A stretch of DNA of 64,000 bases, taken from positions 3,472,001-3,536,000 of the forward strand of contig OZ241919.1 of NCBI GenBank assembly GCA_965203835.1, given 5' to 3'. A program made the position numbers and the translations under genes. Position 1 is the stretch's first letter. Every line of letters starts with the position of its first letter. Of the stretch, positions 25,849-34,821 are shown piece after piece. Source of the stretch: CBDCFV01 sp965203835. Its GTDB lineage: Bacteria > Chloroflexota > Dehalococcoidia > Lucifugimonadales > UBA3495. Below the pieces are notes generated by a model that saw nothing but the letters and a program-made list of their open reading frames with translations, was not told where the DNA came from and did no database searches.

Positions 25849-27690
25849 CTAGTTGCCGATCTTGAGCAGCGTAAGAAAGGCCTCCTGCGGCACCTCCACG
25901 CTGCCAACCATCTTTAACCGCCGCTTGCCTTCTTTCTGCTTTTCGAGCAGCTTCCGCTTGCGGGTAATGTCGCCTCCGTAACACTTGGCCAGGACGTCCT
26001 TGCGAAGCGCCCGGACGGTCTCGCGGGCGATAATACGGCCTCCGATGGCGGCTTGGATCGGCACCTCGAAAAGCTGCCTGGGGATGGCAGTTCTCAGCCT
26101 CTCCACCACTTCCCTCCCTTGGGCCACGGCCCGGTCCCGGTGCAGGATCATGGAAAGGGCTTCCACCGGTTGCTGGTTGACCAGCACGTCCATTTTCACC
26201 AGCGGCGCCGCTTGATACCCCTTCAGGGAGTAATCCATGGAGGCGTAGCCCTGGGTCCGGGACTTGAGTTGGTTGTAGAAGTCGGCCAGCAACTCCACCA
26301 GCGGCATGGTGTACTCCATCACGACTCGGGACTCCGAAGTGTTGGTGGAGACGCCGTTCGGTTGGGCGGCGCTGCCCTGTATGTACTCCATTCGTTTGAA
26401 CTCGGACCGCCGCGAGTGCATCAATTCCATGATGGCGCCTACGTAGCGGTCCGGGACGACGATGGTCAGGTCGAGCACCGGCTCTCGTATCTCTTTCACT
26501 TGGTGCGGGGGCGGCAGCTTTGAAGGGTTGTCGATGCTTATCTCTTCCCCTGTCTCCAGCAGCACGGAGTAGGATACGCTGGGGGAGGTGGCGATAATGT
26601 CCAGATCGTACTCCCTCTCCAGCCGCTCCTGCACTATCTCCATGTGCATGAGGCCCAGGAAGCCGCAACGGAAACCGAATCCCAGGGCGGTGCTGTTTTC
26701 CGGCTCTATGGTCAGGGAAGCGTCGTTAAGTTGCAGCTTGTCAAGGGAAGCCCGCAACCTGCCGTAGTCCTCCCCATCCGACGGGTACAGGCCGGCAAAC
26801 ACCATTGATTTCAAGGGCATGTAGCCGGGAAGCGGTTCGGACGCCGAGCGGTTGCTTCCGGTCAGGGTGTCCCCTACGTTGCACTCCCTGACGTCTTTGA
26901 AGCCGGTGGCAACATAACCCACTTGTCCCGCCGACAGGGTATCTATCGGCTTGGGTGTGGGTGTAAATACGCCGACCTCTACTATCTCAGCCATCTTTCC
27001 CGTTGACATAACCTGAATGCGCTGGTCCTTGGATATCTGGCCGTCGTCCACCCGGATATGGGCGATGATGCCCTTGTAGGGGTTGTACAGAGAGTCGAAG
27101 ACCAACGCCCGCAACGGGGCCTCGGTTATTCCTTTCGGGGGCGGAATCCGCTCCACGACGGCGTCAAGGATATCCCTGGCTCCGGTGCCTTCCTTGGCCG
27201 ACACGAAAAGTATCTCGTCCTCACGGAAACCGAACACCTGCTGTAGTTCACTGGCCACCCGGTCCGGCTCGGCTTGCGGCAGGTCGACTTTGTTGACGAC
27301 CGGAATCAGGTCCAGGTCGTATTGCATCGCCAGCAAGGCGTTGGCGATGGTCTGCGCTTCGATGCCCTGACTGGCGTCCACCACCAGCAAGGCCCCTTCG
27401 GCAGCGGCCATAGCCCTGGAGACCTCGTAGCTGAAGTCCACGTGCCCCGGCGTGTCGATCAAGTGGAGCTGGTAAGTCCGTCCATCCGGACCAACGTGGT
27501 GCATGGCCACCGCTTTGCCCTTGATAGTGATGCCCCGTTCGCGTTCCAGGTCCATCTGGTCAAGGAACTGGGCCTTCATGTCCTGGGCGCGGACGGTGCC
27601 GGTGATTTCCAGGAAGCGGTCCGCCAGTGTGGACTTACCGTGGTCTATGTGGGCGATGATGCAGAAGTTGCGAATCAGTAGTGGGTCCAT
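25849..27690 (-). CDS. lepA: Elongation factor 4 (back-translocating GTPase)
   Basis: 613 residues, typical for LepA. GTP-binding motifs: AHIDHGKSTL (G1), RERGITIKGK (G2), DTPGHVDF (G3), NKVDLP (G4). The LepA-specific C-terminal domain contains GGDITRKRKLLEKQKEGK. ATG 27690 lacks a ribosome site, and a TTGTAG-17-TACTAT promoter puts the transcript start only about three bases upstream, so the mRNA is probably leaderless. It converges with the DinB-like gene, whose stop is five bases away. Confidence 0.97.
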   Translation of the reverse strand: MDPLLIRNFCIIAHIDHGKSTLADRFLEITGTVRAQDMKAQFLDQMDLERERGITIKGKAVAMHHVGPDGRTYQLHLIDTPGHVDFSYEVSRAMAAAEGALLVVDASQGIEAQTIANALLAMQYDLDLIPVVNKVDLPQAEPDRVASELQQVFGFREDEILFVSAKEGTGARDILDAVVERIPPPKGITEAPLRALVFDSLYNPYKGIIAHIRVDDGQISKDQRIQVMSTGKMAEIVEVGVFTPTPKPIDTLSAGQVGYVATGFKDVRECNVGDTLTGSNRSASEPLPGYMPLKSMVFAGLYPSDGEDYGRLRASLDKLQLNDASLTIEPENSTALGFGFRCGFLGLMHMEIVQERLEREYDLDIIATSPSVSYSVLLETGEEISIDNPSKLPPPHQVKEIREPVLDLTIVVPDRYVGAIMELMHSRRSEFKRMEYIQGSAAQPNGVSTNTSESRVVMEYTMPLVELLADFYNQLKSRTQGYASMDYSLKGYQAAPLVKMDVLVNQQPVEALSMILHRDRAVAQGREVVERLRTAIPRQLFEVPIQAAIGGRIIARETVRALRKDVLAKCYGGDITRKRKLLEKQKEGKRRLKMVGSVEVPQEAFLTLLKIGN

Positions 27691-27699
27691 ACATTTTCG

Positions 27700-27728
27700 A
27701 TAGTATCACGGAGAGACTGCGGCTACAA
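27700..27728 (-). promoter_or_regulatory. Promoter of lepA, apparently giving a leaderless transcript
   Basis: On the minus strand TTGTAG (27728-27723), 17 bases, TACTAT (27705-27700) with TGA before the -10. It has the same -35 hexamer and spacing as the galU promoter. The predicted start is about 27693, against the ATG at 27690. Confidence 0.6.
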
Positions 27729-27758
27729 GGAAGGTCGTCGTCGAATTTCGGCGCCCAA

Positions 27759-27788
27759 GAAAAAGAGCGGCTCCATTTGGAGCCGCTC
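27759..27788 (-). terminator. Rho-independent terminator of the oligopeptide ATPase genes
   Basis: Perfect 10-base stem GAGCGGCTCC / GGAGCCGCTC with a four-base loop (27765-27788). On the minus strand it is followed by TTTTTCTT. It lies 39 bases after the oppF stop. Confidence 0.85.
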
Positions 27789-27826
27789 CTTGTTGTCGAC
27801 TGGTGTCAACCGGCAATACCTGAATG

Positions 27827-28870
27827 TTAGTAAGTGCCGTAACCCTCGGCGCGTATGCAGGCGGCCCAGTGGTCGGGTGAGACCTCCCTCAACTCCGGCA
27901 GCACCCTGGCGCAATCGTCAATGGCGGCGGGGCATCTCGGATGGAACACACACCCGGAAGGCGGGTACAACGGGCTGGGCACCTCCCCGGTCAGCAGTAT
28001 CCTTTCCCTCTGAGCGTCAATGACCGGGTCCGGTATGGGCACAGCAGACAGCAACGCCCGCGTGTATGGGTGTACCGGGTTCACGTAGATCTCGCCCCGG
28101 TCGGCTAGTTCCACTATGTGGCCCAAGTACATCACCCCTACCCGGTCGCTGATGTGGCGCACCACTGACAGGTCGTGGGCGATGAACAGGTAAGTCAGGT
28201 TGAATTGCTCTTGAAGGTCTTCCAACAGGTTGATGATCTGGGCTTGGATGGACACATCCAGCGCGGAAACCGGCTCGTCGGCTACGATGAACTTGGGGCC
28301 CACCGACAATGCGCGGGCCACTCCTATCCTCTGGCGCTGACCGCCGCTGAACTCGTGGGGGAACCGGTCGGCCATATAGGGATTCAACCCCACGTTTTGC
28401 AGCAACTCGGCTACCCGTTCTCGGTACTCTGACTTGCCCTTGACCAAGCCATGTACCACCAACGGTTCCCCGATGATGTTGCCGGCGGTCATGCGGGGGT
28501 TGAGAGAGCTGTACGGGTCCTGGAATATGACCTGCATCTCGCGCCGCATCGTACGTAACTCGCGGCTGGCAAGGCCGGTCAGATCCCGCCCGTCGAAAAT
28601 AATCTGGCCTGCGGTGGGCTTGTACAACTGGAGAATGCAACGGCCTGTGGTGGTCTTGCCGCATCCGCTTTCACCCACCAGCCCAAGGGTTTCACCTCTG
28701 CGCACGTTGAAGCTAACCCCATCCACCGCTTTGATGTGGGCCACAGTCTTCTGGAAAATCAGACCGGAGGTCACCGGGAAGTACATCTGGAGATCCCGGA
28801 CCTCGATAAGGTTATCTTCCGCTGTCGGCTGTCCGTTGCCCTGGGTCTGAACGTCTGTCGAAGTGGTCAT
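27827..28870 (-). CDS. oppF: Oligopeptide ABC transporter ATP-binding protein
   Basis: 347 residues. Walker A GESGCGKTT, Walker B KFIVADEPVSALD, ABC signature FSGGQRQR, and the H-loop AHDL. The C-terminal oligopeptide/dipeptide extension carries the cysteine-rich CVFHPRCPAAIDDC, which in Opp/Dpp ATPases binds an iron-sulfur cluster. It energises peptide uptake together with the OppD-like subunit just upstream. Permeases and the binding protein are not in the window. Confidence 0.93.
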   Translation of the reverse strand: MTTSTDVQTQGNGQPTAEDNLIEVRDLQMYFPVTSGLIFQKTVAHIKAVDGVSFNVRRGETLGLVGESGCGKTTTGRCILQLYKPTAGQIIFDGRDLTGLASRELRTMRREMQVIFQDPYSSLNPRMTAGNIIGEPLVVHGLVKGKSEYRERVAELLQNVGLNPYMADRFPHEFSGGQRQRIGVARALSVGPKFIVADEPVSALDVSIQAQIINLLEDLQEQFNLTYLFIAHDLSVVRHISDRVGVMYLGHIVELADRGEIYVNPVHPYTRALLSAVPIPDPVIDAQRERILLTGEVPSPLYPPSGCVFHPRCPAAIDDCARVLPELREVSPDHWAACIRAEGYGTY

Positions 28871-28928
28871 GGCTTTTGCCTCTTAATGTTGGGCTTGTCG
28901 GTATAAGAACAAAGTCCCGTCTGCGCCA

Positions 28929-29939
28929 CTAGTTCGGGGCGGTGTAAGTTTCCTGCGCCAGCACATGCAGCTCTTCGGCCCGCCAGCACGCCGACCAGTG
29001 TCCGTCACCGGTGGGCATCAACGGCGGAGCTTCGATAGCGCACTTGTCGATGGCCCAGCGGCATCTTGCCCGGAAGGCGCAACCCTGCGGCACGTTAATC
29101 AAGTCCGGCGGCTGTCCTTCGATTGGGTCCAGCTTCTCCCGCCTCGGTTGGTCCAAGCGCGGAACGGAGTGCAACAGACCGACGGTATAGGGGTGGCGGG
29201 GGTTGGCGTAGACTTCCATGGCCGTGCCCCGCTCGATGATCTTGCCAGCGTACATGATGTTCATCCGGTCTGCGTAGCGGGCCACCACGCCAAGGTTGTG
29301 GGTGATGACGATCAGTGCCACCCCGAACTCGGTGGTAAGCGACTTCATCAGCTCCAGGATCTGGGCCTGAATGGTCACGTCCAGTGCGGTTGTCGGCTCG
29401 TCGGCGATGATCAGCCTGGGGTTGCAACTCAGGGCCATGGCGATCATTACCCTTTGCCGCATTCCGCCGCTGAACTGGTGGGGGTACTGCTTGATTCGCC
29501 TTTCCGGGTCGGGGATGCCCACTCTGGTCAGCAGGTCCACCCCCTCCTGGCGGGCTTCAGCCTTGGTCATGCCCATGTGCAACTCAAGGGTCTCCGTGAG
29601 TTGCTTTTCCACCGTCAGCACCGGGTTGAGGGAGGTCATCGGTTCCTGGAAGACCATGGATATCTTTCCGCCGCGGATGCGGCGCATATCGTCCATGTCC
29701 ACCTTCAGGATGTCCTCGTTCTCGAACTGTATCTCGCCGTCCACGATCTTGCCGGGCGGGTCTGGAATCAATCGCATCACCGACAGTGCGCTGACGCTCT
29801 TGCCGCAACCGCTCTCGCCCACCAACCCCAAGGTTTCCCCTTCTTCAAGCTCGTATGAAACGCCGTCTACAGCCTTAACTACACCTTCGTAGGTGTAGAA
29901 GTAAGTCCTCAAGTCTTTTACTTCAAGTAAAGTAGCCAC
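28929..29939 (-). CDS. oppD: Oligopeptide ABC transporter ATP-binding protein
   Basis: 336 residues. Walker A GESGCGKSVSAL, signature FSGGMRQR, Walker B LIIADEPTTALD, and the C-terminal CAFRARCRWAIDKC cluster motif. It precedes oppF by 58 bases on the same strand. An operon consisting only of the two ATPases is unusual, since permease genes normally lie directly upstream; here tRNA-Leu is upstream instead. Confidence 0.93.
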   Translation of the reverse strand: MATLLEVKDLRTYFYTYEGVVKAVDGVSYELEEGETLGLVGESGCGKSVSALSVMRLIPDPPGKIVDGEIQFENEDILKVDMDDMRRIRGGKISMVFQEPMTSLNPVLTVEKQLTETLELHMGMTKAEARQEGVDLLTRVGIPDPERRIKQYPHQFSGGMRQRVMIAMALSCNPRLIIADEPTTALDVTIQAQILELMKSLTTEFGVALIVITHNLGVVARYADRMNIMYAGKIIERGTAMEVYANPRHPYTVGLLHSVPRLDQPRREKLDPIEGQPPDLINVPQGCAFRARCRWAIDKCAIEAPPLMPTGDGHWSACWRAEELHVLAQETYTAPN

Positions 29940-30031
29940 TTGACCTCCTAAACCAAAGACCTACGCTCAAGCGGTCTGTTTGTGTGTGGACCAGGTTATG
30001 ACTATCGCCTGAAGGCCCCACCAAAAGCCTT

Positions 30032-30116
30032 TGGTGGGGAAGGGGAGACTCGAACTCCCACGCCTCTCAGCACATGATCCTAAGTCATGCTCGTCTACCA
30101 GTTCCGACACTTCCCC
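30032..30116 (-). tRNA. tRNA-Leu (anticodon UAG)
   Basis: Class II tRNA with long variable arm. The seven-base acceptor stem GGGGAAG/CTTCCCC closes at 30116 and 30036. The anticodon stem CATGA/TCATG encloses CTTAGGA, giving UAG. The T arm contains GTTCGAGTC. Discriminator A and a genomically encoded CCA end at 30032. Confidence 0.95.
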
Positions 30117-30215
30117 CAGCAGACTGTCTCCCGAAAGTCTCCTTCACCTTGGCGGCCTCCGCGTCAAAACGAAACCCTCTGACGCCAGAGTTATCCATTG
30201 ACGTAGAGTCGCGGT

Positions 30216-30245
30216 ATTATATCTGAAGCTATATCTCCCTGTCCA
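30216..30245 (-). promoter_or_regulatory. Promoter upstream of tRNA-Leu
   Basis: On the minus strand TGGACA (30245-30240), an 18-base spacer, and TATAAT (30221-30216). It would start transcription near 30209, about 93 bases before the tRNA. Read-through would also cover oppD. Confidence 0.6.
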
Positions 30246-30318
30246 TCCCAATAAAAATGAATAAGAACGCCGCCGATATATCATGATTTCCGGTCAGGGA
30301 CGCGGAAGGCCCAGGTGC

Positions 30319-30327
30319 TGGTATACT
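30319..30327 (+). promoter_or_regulatory. Extended -10 promoter of the Rieske gene
   Basis: TGGTATACT gives a TGn extended -10 element. No good -35 is present. A small inverted repeat, GCCCAATTGGGC, follows in the leader. Apart from this, tRNA-Leu and its promoter, I see nothing else in 29940-30366. Confidence 0.45.
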
Positions 30328-30366
30328 TGCCCAATTGGGCTATATCAACCATGAAGGTGAAATGCA

Positions 30367-30735
30367 ATGACTACTGAGCGTCGAAGAGGGACTGTGTCAC
30401 TGCGTCAAATCAACGGTTCTGCCCGGTCGAAAAAGGTCAGGGCCGACTTGGGAGAAGAGTCTTCGTTTACGGCGTTCCCCGCGCCGGTCAAGGTAGGTGA
30501 TGCGTCATACTTCCTGGTCCGCGGTAGTGACGGGTACAAGCTGTTGTCAACGGTGTGCCCGCACCAGGGAGGTGAGATCATGGACGAGGGCGACGACCTG
30601 TTCGTTTGCGATGGCCACGGTTGGCAGTATGATAAAAGCCAGGGCCTTTGCGCCAGTCGCCCAGACTTCCGGATGAAGACGTTCCTGGTTACCGTTCAAA
30701 ACGGCCGCTTGGTGGCGTTGGTCCCCGATGAATAG
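30367..30735 (+). CDS. Rieske [2Fe-2S] domain protein
   Basis: 122 residues. Cluster ligands are in CPHQGG (Cys-x-His) and CDGHGWQYD (Cys-x2-His), the Rieske pattern. There is no transmembrane anchor or catalytic domain, so it is probably a soluble ferredoxin-like electron carrier or a subunit of an oxygenase encoded elsewhere. GAAGGTGA precedes ATG 30367. It is followed after 58 bases by a ribbon-helix-helix gene. Confidence 0.88.
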   Translation: MTTERRRGTVSLRQINGSARSKKVRADLGEESSFTAFPAPVKVGDASYFLVRGSDGYKLLSTVCPHQGGEIMDEGDDLFVCDGHGWQYDKSQGLCASRPDFRMKTFLVTVQNGRLVALVPDE

Positions 30736-30793
30736 ATGGCTGTGGGTCTCCAGGAAGTGACGATGGATGATGGAGTCACGGGAGGTGAGCGGT

Positions 30794-31090
30794 ATGAAAC
30801 AGATTACGATCAGGGGCTTGGACGATAAATTGGCTGAAAGCATCCGCCAATTGGCGGAGAAAAAGGGGATTTCACTAAACAAGGCCGCGTTATACATGCT
30901 CCACGTCGGTGCCGGCCTACCGCCTCCCCCCACTCCCAAGAAGGGGCCCATTGGCAATTCGCTGGACGATTTCATTGGTACGATGAGTCAAGAAGAATTT
31001 GAAGAATTCCACAACTGGGGTTGGTCAAGGGCGGACAGCCATTTCGAGAACGTCGACGGGCTTGCTTGGGTAAGAATCCCTGTCAGGTGA
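30794..31090 (+). CDS. Ribbon-helix-helix protein, orphan antitoxin-like
   Basis: 98 residues. MKQITIRGLDDKLAESIRQLAEKKG followed by ISLNKAALYML matches the Arc/FitA-type ribbon-helix-helix fold: a beta strand and two helices that dimerise on DNA. Such proteins are often antitoxins, but no PIN or other toxin gene follows. The rest is a proline linker and an acidic helical tail. ATG 30794 lies six bases after GGAGGTG. A terminator follows the stop. Confidence 0.7.
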   Translation: MKQITIRGLDDKLAESIRQLAEKKGISLNKAALYMLHVGAGLPPPPTPKKGPIGNSLDDFIGTMSQEEFEEFHNWGWSRADSHFENVDGLAWVRIPVR

Positions 31091-31117
31091 TGACGGCAGA
31101 CTTCGCCGCAAATCAAG

Positions 31118-31150
31118 AGGCCCCTCGCCATAAAGCCAGGGGCCTTTTCT
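31118..31150 (+). terminator. Rho-independent terminator after the ribbon-helix-helix gene
   Basis: Stem AGGCCCCT / AGGGGCCT with a 12-base loop, followed by TTTTCTTT. It ends the Rieske/ribbon-helix-helix transcript. Confidence 0.85.
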
Positions 31151-31192
31151 TTGGAATGAAACCAGCCGGGAGACCGGCTACTGCTCTGGGGT

Positions 31193-32869
31193 CTACCCTA
31201 CCATCTCGTAGCTGCGCAGCAGCTTGCCCGGCAGGGCGCCCGTGCATTCGTTCTCCACGAAGGTAACCGTACCGTTCACCAGGATGTAGCGGATTCCGGT
31301 CGGTTTTTGAACCAGTCGCTTCTCGCCGCCGGGGAAATCGGTCTCGAACCTCGGCTTGTCGTAGAGCAGCCCCAACTCCTCCATGTTGTAGACCATGATG
31401 TCGGCCCAGTCGCCAACGCGCAGGGTGCCCCGGTTCTTCATGTCCGAGAACTGCGCAGGCAGGCCGCTCATCTTCTGATGGGCCTGTTCCAGCGTCATCA
31501 GGCCGTTGTCCCGGACCCAATGCCCCAGGAAGTAGACCGGCCAGACGCTGTTCACCAGGAACCTGGTGTGGGCCCCGCCGTCCGACACCGAAATGTGCGC
31601 GTATGGGTTGAGCAACCTCTCGGCGCGAACGTCTTCGCCTTGGGCGGCTGCCGGGTGGGCGAACTCGGTCTCAAGGTCCTCATCGAGGGCGATATCCAGG
31701 AACACGTCCAGCGGGTGCTTGCCCTCGGCCTCGGCGATATCGGCGATGGACAACCCTTCATACTGGAGATTGCGCTCCAGCGCGACTTCGACCACCTGCA
31801 CTTGGGTCCAGTCCGTCCGTGGGTGGGGCCGTTCGATCACGTCGCGTTTCATGCCCTCTCGGATGCCTTCTTCGGACAGCTTGGCGATGCGCTCCTCCTG
31901 GGTGCCAACCAACGGCTGCACCCAGTTGGGCATGTAGTCGAACAGGTTGTATTCGGAAAGCTTGAACTCGGCGATAGTGGGCACCGAACCCTGTTGGGCC
32001 ACAATCGGCAAGCCCTGTTCCCGCATCTCCGCCACCCAATCGTAGCCTTCATCGTCGCCCAATGCTACGTGAAGCGGGCGGCCGCTCATCCGTACCATCT
32101 CGGCCAGCATGTCCCGTTGCTCAGCGCGGTTGTCGGAGATGCCTATGGTCCACCCAAGGTGACCCACGCCGAACTCGCTCATGACCTGGGACAGTGCGTA
32201 AAACTCCTCTGGCGACGCCACGTGGCTTGGCAGCCAACTTCCGTCCTCCGGCCGGTCTTCCAGGTTTTTGTCGGCTGAAATCCCGAACGCCCCGGCTTTC
32301 ATCGCGTCGTAGAAAATCTGTTTCATCTGGTTGAGTTCGTCCTCGGTGACCGAGGTGCGTTCGCGGGCGGGTATCATGCCCAGCACGTAAGCCCTGAGAG
32401 GCGAGAAGGGCACCAGCGCGCCTACGTTCACCCCCAAGCCTTGGCGGTCCAGGCTGTCCATGTATTCAGGGAAGGTCTCCCAGTCCCAGCGCATTCCCTG
32501 GCGCATCGCCTCAAGGGGAATCGCTTCGATGCGGTTCATCATCCTCATGTTCAGGTCGCGGTCCTCCGGCCTGGTAGGCGCGAAACCGAAGCCGCACTGC
32601 CCCACCGTGAGCGACGTAACGCCGAACCAGCCCGACAGCGAAGCGTAAGGGTCCCAGTTGAGCTGCGCGTCATAGTGAGTGTGCAGGTCCACCGCACCGG
32701 GGGCTACGATACAGCCGCTGGCGTCCAACTCCTTGGCCCCGCCGCTCATAATCCGACCGCTGACCATTGCTACGCGGCCGTCCTTGATGCCAATGTCGGC
32801 GCGAATCCGAGGAAGGCCTGTGCCGTCGATTACTGTTCCGCCACGGATAACCAAGTCAAATTCAGGCAT
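31193..32869 (-). CDS. Amidohydrolase, N-acyl-D-amino-acid deacylase type
   Basis: 558 residues. Metal-dependent amidohydrolase of the D-aminoacylase group. It starts FDLVIRGGTVIDGTGLPR, has the HxH site in DLHTHYDAQLNWDP, and the late SDGGAHTRF metal Asp. ATG 32869 has AGGAGG seven bases upstream; the longer in-frame extension to 32956 is not supported. Likely cytoplasmic. It is divergent from the second amidohydrolase at 33058; the 188-base gap should hold both promoters. Confidence 0.92.
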   Translation of the reverse strand: MPEFDLVIRGGTVIDGTGLPRIRADIGIKDGRVAMVSGRIMSGGAKELDASGCIVAPGAVDLHTHYDAQLNWDPYASLSGWFGVTSLTVGQCGFGFAPTRPEDRDLNMRMMNRIEAIPLEAMRQGMRWDWETFPEYMDSLDRQGLGVNVGALVPFSPLRAYVLGMIPARERTSVTEDELNQMKQIFYDAMKAGAFGISADKNLEDRPEDGSWLPSHVASPEEFYALSQVMSEFGVGHLGWTIGISDNRAEQRDMLAEMVRMSGRPLHVALGDDEGYDWVAEMREQGLPIVAQQGSVPTIAEFKLSEYNLFDYMPNWVQPLVGTQEERIAKLSEEGIREGMKRDVIERPHPRTDWTQVQVVEVALERNLQYEGLSIADIAEAEGKHPLDVFLDIALDEDLETEFAHPAAAQGEDVRAERLLNPYAHISVSDGGAHTRFLVNSVWPVYFLGHWVRDNGLMTLEQAHQKMSGLPAQFSDMKNRGTLRVGDWADIMVYNMEELGLLYDKPRFETDFPGGEKRLVQKPTGIRYILVNGTVTFVENECTGALPGKLLRSYEMVG

Positions 32870-33057
32870 ACAGTCGCCTCCTGCGATAAATTGTGACGAT
32901 TTCAAACCACCTTCAAGGCTCGACTCTCGTGAAGTGTAAGTCGGCATTACATTCAAGTCAACGTTAACGAGCGTTCTTTCAGTGTCCTTTGTTAAAATAG
33001 ACCACGCTTTCCAAGGGTCTTGACACGGCCCGATACGTACGCAACGAGGTGAACTAC

Positions 33058-34674
33058 ATGGACTTGATCGTAATCAATGGCCGGGTAGAGACCATGGACG
33101 CCAACAACACCGTGGTGCAGGCGGTGGGTATTCGGGACGGAAAGATAGTGGTGTTGGGTACGAACGGCGACGTGATGGCCGAGCGACACGCTGGCACTAC
33201 GGTAATCGACGCCAAGGGCAAAGCGGTGCTGCCCGGTTTTATCGAGCCGCACAACCACATGGTCGGGTATAGCACCAATTTATTGGAGGTGGACGTTCGA
33301 ACGCCTCCCAACCGCAACATCGGCGACATTGTCAACCGGTTGCGCGAGCGGGCGTCCACGACGCCTCCGGGCGATTGGATACGCGGTCGGGGATACGACG
33401 ATACCGGCCTTCAGGACGTGCGGCACCCCACGCGCAACGACCTGGACGCCGCGTCAACCGACCATCCCATTGCCATCGTCCACAACTCCGGGCACATGCT
33501 CGCCGCCAACTCCACTGCCTTGGAGATGGCCGGGATTCACGACGAAACTCCTGACCCCGCCGGGGGCCGCATCGGCAGGTTTCCCGCCAGCGGTGAGCCG
33601 GACGGGATGCTGTACGAGACGGCGCAAGGACTGGTGCACCAGCTTCTGCCGACCTACACCGAGGTGGACGTCCGGACGGGTTTCGTCCAAGCCCAGGATG
33701 AGTACCTGCGCCGCGGAATAACCACCATCCACGACGCCAGCGTAAGCAATGCCCGCGGCGTTGACATTCTGCATACCTATCAGCAGGCCCAACGGCAGGG
33801 GTTCCTCAAGTTCAGGGTCAACATGTTCATCCAGTGGGAATACTTGAAGGACTCGAACTTCGCTTGGCAGACCGGGGGCGGCGACGAATGGGTCCGGGTC
33901 GCCGGATGCAAGATCGTTTCCGACGGTTCGATCCAAGGCATCACCGCCGCTCTCCGCGAGCCTTACCACTGCGACCCCAACGAACAGGGGTGGCTCATCT
34001 ACGAGCAGGACGAACTGAACGAAATCGTAATGACCCTGCACCAGAGGGGCTACCAAATTGCCACCCATGCCAACGGCGACGCGGCCATCGACGCCGTGCT
34101 GGCAGCCTACGAGAACGCGTTGCGGGCCATCCCGAAGGTCGACCACCGTTTTCGCATCGAGCATTGCCAAGTCTGCGTCCCGGAGCACATCTCCAAGATG
34201 CGGGACCTTGGGGTAATCCCCAACTTCTTCCCGAACCACGTGTACTACTTCGGCGACCGGCACCGGGACCGCTTCCTGGGGCCGGACCGGGTGACCCACC
34301 TTGACCCCATCGGGTCGGCGATTCAAGCCGGCATAAAGCCGCTGCTTCACTCCGACTGCCCGGTGACTCCGGTGAACCCTCTCTTCTGCATCCAGAACGC
34401 CATCGATAGGGTCACCAGTTCCGGCAAGGTGTTGACTGAGGCGGAGAAAGTCGCCGCCAGGGAAGCTATCTCCATGATGACGGTGAACGCCGCATACGGC
34501 GCCTTTGAGGAAAACGTGAAGGGCAGCCTGGAAGTTGGAAAGCTGGGAGACCTCGTGGTCTTGAACTATGACCCCTTCCAGGAAGCCGCCCACGAACTGG
34601 GTCAAATCGAATCAGCCGCCACCGTGGTCGGCGGCCAGGTCATGTACCAGACCGACGACGTTTCGATAGGGTAG
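33058..34674 (+). CDS. YtcJ-like amidohydrolase
   Basis: 538 residues. Family features: LIVINGRVETMDANN at the N-terminus, VLPGFIEPHNHM with the HxH metal site, ATHANGDAAID, FRIEHCQV and HSDCPVTPVNP with the catalytic Asp. Members hydrolyse amides or formamides such as N-substituted formamide; the substrate here is unknown. GAGGTG lies just before ATG 33058; an upstream GTG at 33049 is within that ribosome site. Confidence 0.92.
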   Translation: MDLIVINGRVETMDANNTVVQAVGIRDGKIVVLGTNGDVMAERHAGTTVIDAKGKAVLPGFIEPHNHMVGYSTNLLEVDVRTPPNRNIGDIVNRLRERASTTPPGDWIRGRGYDDTGLQDVRHPTRNDLDAASTDHPIAIVHNSGHMLAANSTALEMAGIHDETPDPAGGRIGRFPASGEPDGMLYETAQGLVHQLLPTYTEVDVRTGFVQAQDEYLRRGITTIHDASVSNARGVDILHTYQQAQRQGFLKFRVNMFIQWEYLKDSNFAWQTGGGDEWVRVAGCKIVSDGSIQGITAALREPYHCDPNEQGWLIYEQDELNEIVMTLHQRGYQIATHANGDAAIDAVLAAYENALRAIPKVDHRFRIEHCQVCVPEHISKMRDLGVIPNFFPNHVYYFGDRHRDRFLGPDRVTHLDPIGSAIQAGIKPLLHSDCPVTPVNPLFCIQNAIDRVTSSGKVLTEAEKVAAREAISMMTVNAAYGAFEENVKGSLEVGKLGDLVVLNYDPFQEAAHELGQIESAATVVGGQVMYQTDDVSIG

Positions 34675-34821
34675 CGCTGTCGGGAATTATAGTGGACCGG
34701 GGTCGCAACTCTCCGGGGAAACGGCGGTAATATAAGACCCCGTGGGTCCTGCGTCCCCCGTTGGTCCACCCATCTTGGTCCAAGAGTCGCATCAGAAAGC
34801 GGCCTGATACGTTCAAGTCTG

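Noticed and set aside
33454..34605. 383-residue minus frame opposite the YtcJ-like amidohydrolase
   Set aside because: Antisense of an obvious enzyme, low-complexity His/Val/Gly composition.
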